A stretch of DNA of 11,890 nucleotides from Candidatus Tayloriibacteriota bacterium (GTDB lineage: Bacteria > Patescibacteriota > Minisyncoccia > Phycocordibacterales > PALSA-1337), in the NCBI GenBank assembly GCA_025353045.1, contig JANXRK010000054.1, forward strand, positions 1-11,890, given 5' to 3'. The notes beneath the pieces are model-generated. The model was not told where the DNA came from, did no database searches, and worked only from the letters and a program-made list of their open reading frames with translations. This document shows positions 6,186 through 11,890 of the stretch, one piece after another; positions within the stretch are counted from its first letter, which is position 1, and each line of letters begins with the position of its first letter. The position numbers were made by a program, and so were the translations under genes.

Positions 6186-6246
6186 TTTTATCCCTTTTTT
6201 ATCAGAATTTTATTTAGATTTCATACAGTTTTGATATTCTTTTCTC
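6186..6246 (+). promoter_or_regulatory. 11-bp phased TTTTAT array and -10 box of the pilus operon
   Basis: TTTTAT begins at 6186, 6197 and 6208, TTTCAT at 6219 and TTTGAT at 6230, each exactly 11 bp after the last. The final unit merges with an extended -10 (TGATATTCT, hexamer 6235-6240). There is no usual -35. The last -10 base is seven bases before the pilB ATG at 6247, predicting a leaderless transcript. Nearly the same arrangement precedes the major pilin gene at 10835-10889. Seven-base direct repeats (TTTTATC) with 4-bp gaps resemble binding sites of OmpR/PhoB-family response regulators, which can substitute for a -35; identifying such a regulator is inference. Confidence 0.7.
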
Positions 6247-7383
6247 ATGCAAGAAAAGATATATGAAATTATAAATAACGATAAGATGTTGCATGATATT
6301 CAGTCTATAGTTGAGCTTGTTGATTCTTTGGTTGTGTACGGATATCACAGAAATTCTTCGGATATTCATATTGATCCAATGGAAGAAGGATTGATTATAC
6401 GATATCGCATTGATGGCGTGCTTACCTATGTTGATACCTTATCTGATACTTCGCACGAGGAGCTTATAGCTCGGATAAAAGTTCTGGCAGGGCTTCGTAC
6501 TGATATTCATTTTGTACCGCAGGACGGAAGATTCCATTTTTCACAGAGTATATGCGATTGTGATATTCGAGTGTCTATCATTCCAACTCATTATGGAGAA
6601 AATGCTGTCTTGAGAATACTGAGAAATGAAAATGATATTCCAAATCTAGGTAAACTTGGTTTTTCTGATCATGATGTTGAAAGAATTGTAAATCGCCTCT
6701 CATATCATCAAGGAATGGTTTTAGTTACTGGGCCAACAGGATCTGGCAAGACTTCTACTCTATATACTTTGATTTCATCCCTTTCCACCGAGAAAAATTC
6801 CATTATTACACTTGAAGATCCTATTGAATATGCCATTGCTGGAGTACGTCAGATACAGATTCATTCACGACATGGTATTACTTTTGCAAATGGATTGCGT
6901 TCGATTGTACGCCAAGACCCTGACATCATTATGGTTGGAGAAATACGTGACACAGAGACAGCGCAGATCGCTACAAACGTTTCCTTGACCGGGCATCTCC
7001 TTCTGTCGACACTTCATACAAACTCCGCTCTCGGAGCGATTCCAAGGCTTATAGATATGGGTATAGATCCCTATCTAGTGGCTTCAACACTTTCGCTAGT
7101 AATTGCCCAAAGACTGGTGAGAAAGGTATGTGAGAATTGCAAAGGGGCTGGTTGCGGATGTAATGCATGTGGAAATCTTGGTTTTAAAGGTCGAACTGTG
7201 GTTGCCGAGACACTTGTCGTTGATGAAGAACTTCGGAAATACATAATGTCGCGTACACCTATAGAAGAGATTGCGCGATACGCCAAGAGCAAAGGAATGA
7301 GAACAATGTATGAAGACGGCATCGACAAGGTTGAGAGGGGTATTACGACGGAAGAAGAAATAAATAGAACATTACATGAATAA
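6247..7383 (+). CDS. pilB: Type IV pilus assembly ATPase, PilB/GspE family, short form
   Basis: This is the cytoplasmic hexameric motor that powers pilus extension through PilC; 378 residues. Landmarks are the RIDGVL-type N2 domain (about 36-125), Walker A GPTGSGKT at 162-169, the Asp box ITLEDPIEY at 187-195, Walker B PDIIMVGEIRD with catalytic Glu232, and the His box TGHLLLSTLHTN at 248-259. The tetracysteine site C295-x2-C298 ... C305-x2-C308 is typical of assembly (PilB/GspE) ATPases rather than PilT retraction ATPases. Full-length PilB proteins have about 560 residues; the N-terminal MshEN-type domain is absent here, and the two CxxC pairs are only six residues apart. ATG 6247 directly follows the extended -10, so it is a well-supported start. 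It is the first gene of the operon and overlaps pilC by 8 bp. Confidence 0.95.
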   Translation: MQEKIYEIINNDKMLHDIQSIVELVDSLVVYGYHRNSSDIHIDPMEEGLIIRYRIDGVLTYVDTLSDTSHEELIARIKVLAGLRTDIHFVPQDGRFHFSQSICDCDIRVSIIPTHYGENAVLRILRNENDIPNLGKLGFSDHDVERIVNRLSYHQGMVLVTGPTGSGKTSTLYTLISSLSTEKNSIITLEDPIEYAIAGVRQIQIHSRHGITFANGLRSIVRQDPDIIMVGEIRDTETAQIATNVSLTGHLLLSTLHTNSALGAIPRLIDMGIDPYLVASTLSLVIAQRLVRKVCENCKGAGCGCNACGNLGFKGRTVVAETLVVDEELRKYIMSRTPIEEIARYAKSKGMRTMYEDGIDKVERGITTEEEINRTLHE

Positions 7384-8428
7384 ATCCTTCAGACTTCCAG
7401 ATCAAATCTTTTTTGCGCAGAGACTTTCTTTACTTTTAAATTCTGGAGTTTCCATTGTCGAAGCTTTGTCGATGATGAAGAATATCGATTCATCTCTGAA
7501 AAGAAAAAGAATTTATGAGATTCTTATTAAAAATGTTGAGGAGGGAATGACATTGAGCAAAAGTATAAGAAATTTGAAACTTAGTTTCGATGATCTACTT
7601 GTTGTACTTATAAAAAATGGAGAGGAAGGAGGTCACCTTTCCTCCGCTCTATCTCAAGCATATGTCTATTTAGAAAAGAAAAATGATATAAAAAAGAAGA
7701 TCGTTAGTTCACTTATTTATCCGGGCTTTATCGTTATTGCTACGATTGCTATGACACTTTTTCTTATCCTCTATATTTTTCCTAAAATAATTCCTTTGTT
7801 GAGTAGTCTTGATATTAAATTACCTTTGATAACTCGCATAGTACAAAACTTATATTATTTTCTTATTTCGTATGGAATATATTTTGGATTGAGCTTAATT
7901 ATATTGTTTTTCGGTATACGTTTTTTGATTAATAAAAATCAGTCTATCAAATTTAAATTTCACAAAAGTATCATTTCGGTACCTTATCTGCATACATATA
8001 TAAAAATATATATGATGACTTCTGTTTGCGGAATGGGAGAAATGCTTTTATCTTCAGAAAAAGGATTACCAGAAATGCTTGTGTTTTCTAGAGATTCATC
8101 GAAAAATATTGTGTATCAAAAAGTATTCGATGAAATTTACAATGAGTCGCTTCAAGGAATTTCTTTTTCAAATTCATTACGAAAGTATTATAAATTTTTT
8201 CCACAACTACTTATCGATATGTCTGCTCTTGGTGAAAGAACCGGAAATCTTGGACATATGCTTGGGCATTGCTCAAAAATATTTGAACAAGATATTGAGA
8301 CAATTCTTAAAAGATTTACATCGCTCATCGAGCCTTTGCTTATGGTTATTATGGGTTTGATTGTAGGATCAATTGCTCTATCTATTATCTTGCCTGTCTA
8401 TGAAATCACAAATCATTTATCTAAATAA
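7376..8428 (+). CDS. pilC: Type IV pilus inner-membrane platform protein, PilC/GspF family
   Basis: This platform protein couples the PilB motor to pilin insertion at the membrane; 350 residues, slightly shorter than typical (about 400). It has two T2SSF domains. The first, about 12-135, opens with FFAQRLSLLLNSGVSIVEAL and contains NGEEGGHLSSAL. The second, about 210-335, contains the parallel ALGERTGNLGHML. Transmembrane segments lie at about 111-142, 159-185 and 316-342, the standard topology. The start ATG lies inside the end of pilB as ATGAATAA (8-bp overlap), suggesting translational coupling. The 3' end overlaps the next gene by 29 bp. Confidence 0.93.
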   Translation: MNKSFRLPDQIFFAQRLSLLLNSGVSIVEALSMMKNIDSSLKRKRIYEILIKNVEEGMTLSKSIRNLKLSFDDLLVVLIKNGEEGGHLSSALSQAYVYLEKKNDIKKKIVSSLIYPGFIVIATIAMTLFLILYIFPKIIPLLSSLDIKLPLITRIVQNLYYFLISYGIYFGLSLIILFFGIRFLINKNQSIKFKFHKSIISVPYLHTYIKIYMMTSVCGMGEMLLSSEKGLPEMLVFSRDSSKNIVYQKVFDEIYNESLQGISFSNSLRKYYKFFPQLLIDMSALGERTGNLGHMLGHCSKIFEQDIETILKRFTSLIEPLLMVIMGLIVGSIALSIILPVYEITNHLSK

Positions 8429-9704
8429 CTGTGCGGATCATACTAAGGGATTTTTGACTATGGAGATTATGTTGGCCTTTTCTCTTTTTATTCTTTTTAC
8501 CCTTTCTACTTTTACCTTGTCTTTATCGATGCAAAAATTAAAGATCTGGTCTCTCAATGAACTTGATAAGATTAAAGAGTTGACCCATAAAATGGATCTA
8601 AGAACTAATCTTTCTAAGGAGTTATACGGAAATGACAGTGAGATTTTGTCTAATGATCTATTTTCTTTGACTCAATCTGATTATGTTGAATCATGGGGAA
8701 GAAACACCTGTGATTCTCAATTAAAATTTAATCAAAACAAAATAAACTTATTTTCTCAGGGTGTAGATATTGGAAGTGGTAATCCTAGTACTGACCTCGA
8801 AATAAGAAACGATATAGTATATCTGACTGCGGATTCGACAGTTTCTGCTGCGCCAGACTTTTTTATTATTGATGCGAAAAATCCTTCAAATCCTAGCGTC
8901 ATTTCTTCATTAAATACTGGACCTGGTCTAGTGGCCATTGATATTGCTGGTCCATACGCTTTTCTTGCTCAAGCCAGTACTGTCAATCAGTTACAGATAG
9001 TGGATATTCATAATAGGAGTTCTCCTCAACTTATTTCTCAAATAAAATTACCATTACCAACTCCAACGACCACTGCTTCTTTTGCCTCTTCAATTTTCTA
9101 TTCAAGAGGGTTTGTGTATTTAGGAACTGCTAAGTGGAATGGCGCAGAATTTTCGATTGTTGATGTGTCGGATATTCACAGTCCTTTTGTCGTGGGTCAA
9201 TTTGAAACAAATACTTTGATCAATGATATATACGTAAGGGGAGATAAAGCTTATCTTGCGGCTTCTGATGAAAAGCAAATGAGGGTTTTAGATATTGTTG
9301 ATAAGAGTCATCCCATTCTAATCAATTCTTTATCACCAACTGGCTGGCAGACACAAGAAGGAAAGACACTCGACTATTTTGAGGGGCAACTTGGTTTTGG
9401 AAGAACTGTTGGTGGATTTAATGTTATTACAAATCATGAGGCTTTTCTTTTTGGAACGAGCTCAACACTCACCTCCAAAGATATTCCTGGAGGGTTGTAC
9501 GGCTTCATTGTGAGACCACAAAATATTTTTATGTTGACGCATTCTCCAGGTAAGGAATTTCAGGTATTTGATTCAACACTTCAGACCAAAGTATTTGAAA
9601 TGTCATTGGGAAATTTTCCAGTCAAAATGGCTTGTGATAAAGACAATATATATTTTGCTACGGGAGATAATCGAGGGGTATCGATATTAAAGCTAAATAA
9701 TTAA
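8400..9704 (+). CDS. Type IV pilin stalk fused to an LVIVD-repeat beta-propeller
   Basis: I start at ATG 8400 (434 residues); a TTG at 8373 would give nine more. Residues 1-17 are a polar leader ending in Gly17. Cleavage by prepilin peptidase before Phe18 leaves FLTMEIMLAF with Glu at +5, the class III signal of type IV pilins, then a hydrophobic stalk to about 43. The rest (about 125-434) is a series of beta-rich repeats with the LVIVD pattern: FFIIDAKNPSNPSVISSL (154-171), LQIVDIHNRSSPQLISQI (198-215), FSIVDVSDIHSPFVVGQF (251-268) and MRVLDIVDKSHPILINSL (294-311). Further less regular units run to SILKLNN. LVIVD repeats form beta-propellers in surface and extracellular proteins. It is probably a minor, perhaps tip-located pilin displaying a propeller as adhesin or receptor. 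Operon position supports pilus incorporation; the ligand is unknown. Confidence 0.85.
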   Translation: MKSQIIYLNNCADHTKGFLTMEIMLAFSLFILFTLSTFTLSLSMQKLKIWSLNELDKIKELTHKMDLRTNLSKELYGNDSEILSNDLFSLTQSDYVESWGRNTCDSQLKFNQNKINLFSQGVDIGSGNPSTDLEIRNDIVYLTADSTVSAAPDFFIIDAKNPSNPSVISSLNTGPGLVAIDIAGPYAFLAQASTVNQLQIVDIHNRSSPQLISQIKLPLPTPTTTASFASSIFYSRGFVYLGTAKWNGAEFSIVDVSDIHSPFVVGQFETNTLINDIYVRGDKAYLAASDEKQMRVLDIVDKSHPILINSLSPTGWQTQEGKTLDYFEGQLGFGRTVGGFNVITNHEAFLFGTSSTLTSKDIPGGLYGFIVRPQNIFMLTHSPGKEFQVFDSTLQTKVFEMSLGNFPVKMACDKDNIYFATGDNRGVSILKLNN

Positions 9705-9710
9705 ACTACT

Positions 9711-9878
9711 ATGAATAGAGGATTTTCACTTGTCGAAATTGTGATTTATATCGGTCTGCTATCGCTATTAATGGTTGGAGTTTTTTCTTCAATTTTAGGG
9801 CAAATTTATTTACAATCTAAAAAGCCAAGTTTTACCAATACAGATTATCAATCATTAATTACTAATTATCATGAATAA
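9711..9878 (+). CDS. Stalk-only prepilin, 55 residues
   Basis: This short gene encodes MNRGFSLVEIVIYIGLLSLL followed by a second hydrophobic stretch and a polar tail (QSKKPSFTNTDYQSLITNYHE). The motif RG|FSLVE has Gly4, Phe at +1 and Glu at +5, exactly a type IV prepilin cleavage and methylation signal, followed by the hydrophobic helix. The globular head usual in pilins is missing: there are only about 20 residues after the helix. It starts 6 bp after the propeller-pilin stop, and its own stop overlaps the next ATG (ATGAATAA, 8 bp), the arrangement of an expressed operon gene. It could be a true small minor pilin or the 5' remnant of a truncated pilin gene; in-frame overlap with its neighbour favours the former. 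Confidence 0.75.
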   Translation: MNRGFSLVEIVIYIGLLSLLMVGVFSSILGQIYLQSKKPSFTNTDYQSLITNYHE

Positions 9879-10242
9879 AGGATTTATTGCACTTTCATTG
9901 ATCATATCAGTCACGAGTTTACTTTTAGCTTTTTCTTATACTCAGTCGATTGAAATCGCTTTATTTTTTGATCAGACACGATTGAAAGAATATCGATCAA
10001 TGAATTATTATAATGCATACAGTTGTATTGATCAGGCGATTTTGAATATTTCGCATGATTATTTTTATACAGTCTCTACTTCTACTGAAATAAAAGATTT
10101 GCATTGTGTAATTGATAGTACAAAAAACGAAAATGGTCTAAGAGTGATTCGATCACATGGAAATTACAAAAATATACAAGTTAAAAGACAGACAAAGGTG
10201 AAGGTCTATGATACTAAGGTTGAGGTTATCTCTACTGATTAG
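9871..10242 (+). CDS. Minor pilin-like protein (PilX/GspK-type N-terminus)
   Basis: This is a 123-residue protein beginning MNKG|FIALSLIISVTSLLLAF. The Gly4-Phe cleavage site and hydrophobic helix are those of prepilins, but the +5 Glu is replaced by Ser. The I-A-L-S pattern after the cleavage site recalls PilX/GspK-type minor pilins, which often lack Glu5. The head domain (about 30-123) is small and contains Cys52 and Cys78, which could form a disulfide. The ATG overlaps the preceding stop by 8 bp. It is the last gene of the pilus operon and ends two bases from the stop of a convergent gene. A priming or tip-complex role is inferred from family behaviour. Confidence 0.75.
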   Translation: MNKGFIALSLIISVTSLLLAFSYTQSIEIALFFDQTRLKEYRSMNYYNAYSCIDQAILNISHDYFYTVSTSTEIKDLHCVIDSTKNENGLRVIRSHGNYKNIQVKRQTKVKVYDTKVEVISTD

Positions 10243-10244
10243 TT

Positions 10245-10691
10245 CTATGCGAATACTTTACTTTCTAAGGCAACAATTCTTGGTTTGTGATCCTCCAGTA
10301 AAATAGCCTCAATGTTTTGAGCTCTGACTTCATATCTACCAATATGTCCTTCTATTTTTCTTATACTTACTTTTATCTCAACAACATCGGATTCTATCCT
10401 ATCTAATCTGTTATTGATCCCTTCAAATTCTGCATCATGTCTATCTAACCTATTATTAATTCCTTTGAATTCTACATCATGTCTGTCCAATCTTTCTTCT
10501 ATTCGATTAAACCTCTCATCCACTCCATCAAACCTCTTATCTATAATAGCAAACTGCTTTGCTGTTGCTGTAGCTAATTCTCCTACTTCTTTTTCAATCT
10601 TTTTGTTTACCAAAGTGAATCCATCATCAAGGTGCTTGATAATTTCAGTTTTAAATTCAACGATATATCTAGGAATCTTTTCTTCGATCAT
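10245..10691 (-). CDS. Heptad-repeat coiled-coil protein of unknown function
   Basis: This is a 148-residue protein with no signal peptide or membrane segment. The centre is a 14-residue (two-heptad) tandem repeat: residues 53-66, 67-80 (RLDRHDVEFKGINN), 81-94 (RLDRHDAEFEGINN) and 95-108. Nearly the whole chain should form a parallel coiled coil. Short proteins with (R)-(F/L)-D-x-(V/H/I)-(D/E) repeats are widespread in bacteria and phages and mostly unannotated; I cannot assign a function. It is transcribed from its own promoter at 10758-10787 and ends tail-to-tail with the pilus operon, stops two bases apart, with no terminator between them. Read-through from either side would generate antisense RNA. 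Confidence 0.8.
   Translation of the reverse strand: MIEEKIPRYIVEFKTEIIKHLDDGFTLVNKKIEKEVGELATATAKQFAIIDKRFDGVDERFNRIEERLDRHDVEFKGINNRLDRHDAEFEGINNRLDRIESDVVEIKVSIRKIEGHIGRYEVRAQNIEAILLEDHKPRIVALESKVFA
10368..10535 (-). repeat. 42-bp (14-codon) tandem repeat in the coiled-coil gene
   Basis: Units are 10535-10494, 10493-10452, 10451-10410 and 10409-10368 on the minus strand. The two central units differ at about 9 of 42 bases, mostly silently, while the outer ones are more diverged. The period equals two heptads, so copy number can change without breaking the coiled coil. Confidence 0.8.
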
Positions 10692-10757
10692 ATTTTATTT
10701 TTTGTTAGATTAATAAAACGCGAGCGCCACGCAAAAGTAAGAGTTGTGATTACTATC

Positions 10758-10787
10758 ATTATAAAATAATCAGTCACAATTAATCAA
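10758..10787 (-). promoter_or_regulatory. Promoter of the coiled-coil gene
   Basis: On the minus strand TTGATT (10787-10782), an 18-bp spacer, then a perfect TATAAT (10763-10758). The leader would be about 60 nt before ATG 10691. An 8-bp inverted repeat, TACTATCA (10751-10758) and TGATAGTA (10792-10799), brackets the promoter and could be an operator. Confidence 0.6.
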
Positions 10788-10834
10788 ATGTTGATAGTAT
10801 ATACTTATATTATTTTTTGTATTCGAATGCTGAA

Positions 10835-10889
10835 TTTTATCCCTTTTTTATCAAAATTTTATTAGGATTTCATCTCGATTCTATATAAT
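10835..10889 (+). promoter_or_regulatory. 11-bp phased TTTTAT array and -10 box of the major pilin gene
   Basis: TTTTAT begins at 10835, 10846 and 10857, TTTCAT at 10868 and TTCTAT at 10879, an 11-bp period, ending in TATAAT at 10884-10889. It aligns without gaps to the pilB promoter at a fixed offset of 4649 bp, including the runs TTTTATCCCTTTTTTATCA and GATTTCAT. Here the leader is about 25 nt, not leaderless, and has no Shine-Dalgarno sequence. Confidence 0.75.
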
Positions 10890-10920
10890 CAATGTATTAT
10901 TAATTAATTATTATAAAAAT

Positions 10921-11373
10921 ATGTATAAAAGAATAAACAATAAGGGTTTTACATTGATTGAAATTTTGGTTGTTATCGGGATTATTGCAGTTTTGGCGGC
11001 TGTCGTTTTGGTTGCTATCAATCCATCGAGACAATTTAAATTAGCTAGAGATTCACAGAGGGTTAGTAATGTCACAGCTATATTAAATGCTGTAGGTCAA
11101 AATATGGCAGAAAATAAGGGATTATTTAATTGTCCTGCAACCTTATTAACAGCACCTAAAAATATATCTAATACTGTAGGCGAGGCTGATATTGCTCCAT
11201 GTTTATCTCCAACTTATATTTCAACATTACCCTTTGATCCTTCAGTCGCAGGAGCACATTTTACAACAACTACTGATTATGATGCAAAATATTCCATAAT
11301 GCAGGATGCAAATGGGCGAGTGACAATAGGTGCTGTAGGGGAAATTACCCCAGTCATTTCTATTACTCGTTAA
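10921..11373 (+). CDS. Type IV major pilin (prepilin)
   Basis: This is a 150-residue protein, probably the main structural subunit of the filament. Leader residues 1-9 (MYKRINNKG) end in the Gly cut by prepilin peptidase, then FTLIEILVVIGIIAVLAAVV: Phe at +1, Glu at +5 and a classic hydrophobic stalk to about residue 34. The next stretch, NPSRQFKLARDSQRVSNV, is typical of type II/IV pseudopilins and pilins of the GspG/PilA kind. The head contains Cys72 and Cys94 (a possible disulfide loop) and Thr/Asp-rich segments. It is monocistronic here, separated from the rest of the pilus genes by the reverse coiled-coil gene, but its promoter array matches that of pilB. Calling it the major subunit rests on its canonical form and separate promoter. 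Confidence 0.88.
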   Translation: MYKRINNKGFTLIEILVVIGIIAVLAAVVLVAINPSRQFKLARDSQRVSNVTAILNAVGQNMAENKGLFNCPATLLTAPKNISNTVGEADIAPCLSPTYISTLPFDPSVAGAHFTTTTDYDAKYSIMQDANGRVTIGAVGEITPVISITR

Positions 11374-11397
11374 TGAATCTTACTCTCTGATATGCGC

Positions 11398-11411
11398 TAT
11401 AATATAGATAA
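11398..11411 (+). promoter_or_regulatory. -10 box directly upstream of the carboxypeptidase gene (near-leaderless)
   Basis: A perfect TATAAT at 11398-11403 is followed by seven bases and ATG 11411, placing the expected transcript start within one or two bases of the start codon. No good -35 or TG extension is visible. The gap from the pilin stop is only 37 bp. Confidence 0.5.
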
Positions 11412-11890
11412 TGAATAGAATCAAATACCTCTGGTTTTTTTGCTTCATTATCATTGTGACAGTAGTGTCAGTAAAAATAGTAGAGGAAACTAAAAGTGTG
11501 CCTGTTGCAGACCAGACTCATGTAATTGAGTTCGGTTCTGTATTTGGAAAAACACCTACTTCTGATGTTGATCCAAAGATTTTCATGGATGATCATGAAA
11601 AGCCTATTGTACCAGAGCCAAAACCAAAAGTTCCTATTCAAAAGCCTTATATAACCGCAGAATCATATCTCGTCGCCAATCTTGCAACTGGTGAAAAATA
11701 TTTAGAATCTAATTCAAGTAAAGTTGTTCCGATCGCATCAGTTAGCAAACTGTATACAGCGCTTGTCGTCCGCCATCTTTTTGCTGCTGGGAAAGACATA
11801 ACTATTGAGCAATCAATGCTTGATTCATACGGTGATGCAGGACACCTTATGCTTGATGAGAAATATACTCCTGATGAGTTACTCCACTTT
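11411..11890 (+). CDS. D-alanyl-D-alanine carboxypeptidase (peptidase S11), 3' end outside window
   Basis: The first 160 residues are visible. Residues 5-22 form a hydrophobic membrane anchor or signal (KYLWFFCFIIIVTVV). A Glu/Pro/Lys-rich linker follows (about 62-79, PIVPEPKPKVPIQKP). The catalytic domain starts at YLVANLATGEKYLESNSSKV, the usual S11 opening, and reaches the SxxK motif PIASVSKLYTAL, with nucleophile Ser110 and Lys113. The downstream pattern GDAGHLMLDEKYTPDELLHF matches the stretch before the SxN motif of this family, which would fall beyond the window. These enzymes trim the terminal D-Ala of peptidoglycan peptides outside the membrane, controlling cross-linking. The Pro-rich spacer may let the domain reach the wall. 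No operon link to the pilin gene is required, since it has its own -10. Confidence 0.9.
   Translation, partial: MNRIKYLWFFCFIIIVTVVSVKIVEETKSVPVADQTHVIEFGSVFGKTPTSDVDPKIFMDDHEKPIVPEPKPKVPIQKPYITAESYLVANLATGEKYLESNSSKVVPIASVSKLYTALVVRHLFAAGKDITIEQSMLDSYGDAGHLMLDEKYTPDELLHF

Noticed and set aside
10728..10740. GC-rich stretch GCGAGCGCCACGC in the leader of the coiled-coil gene as a terminator or hairpin
   Set aside because: Only about a 3-bp stem can form around a large loop.
1..11890. tRNA, rRNA, riboswitch, transposase or insertion-sequence features
   Set aside because: None seen: the gaps are short and hold only promoters and hairpins, and no transposase motifs or paired terminal repeats were found.

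Overview
The window looks like a low-GC chromosome from an ultra-small Patescibacteria/CPR-type bacterium, probably parcubacterial. This is inferred from several traits together. Valyl-tRNA synthetase and the pilus ATPase are stripped down, genes are tightly packed, no gene start I inspected has a Shine-Dalgarno sequence, all fifteen stops are TAA or TAG, and a run of short signal-peptide proteins is followed by a type IV pilus locus. No sequence search was possible, so the taxonomy is tentative.

Layout. (1) Positions 1-2616 (+) hold six consecutive genes for small secreted or membrane proteins: a signal peptide ending A-x-A|Q, then two transmembrane helices joined by a short charged loop. 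They resemble VirB2/TrbC-type pilins. Two neighbours share a 123-bp patch that is identical at every base, and one ends in a 10-residue tandem repeat. (2) Positions 2637-3905 (-) are a clearly GC-richer, self-contained unit with its own promoter, one gene for an unrecognised single-pass membrane protein, and an intrinsic terminator. It looks acquired. (3) Positions 3975-6095 (+) are valS, encoding a shortened valyl-tRNA synthetase. (4) Positions 6186-10242 (+) are the type IV pilus operon: pilB-like ATPase, pilC-like platform protein, a pilin-stalk/LVIVD-propeller fusion, a 55-residue stalk-only pilin, and a PilX/GspK-like minor pilin. (5) Positions 10245-10691 (-) encode a heptad-repeat coiled-coil protein convergent with the operon. 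(6) Positions 10921-11373 (+) are the probable major pilin. (7) From 11411 (+) a D-Ala-D-Ala carboxypeptidase gene runs off the window.

How it fits together. PilB and PilC would assemble the major pilin plus minor pilins into a surface filament, and the propeller-bearing pilin could be a tip adhesin or receptor. The pilB operon and the distant major pilin gene share an unusual promoter: TTTTAT-like motifs repeat every 11 bp and run directly into the -10 hexamer. This suggests one regulator, or a curved-DNA element, co-controls the filament. Three genes (valS, pilB and the carboxypeptidase) have a -10 box placed so that transcription should begin at or next to the start codon, implying leaderless mRNAs.
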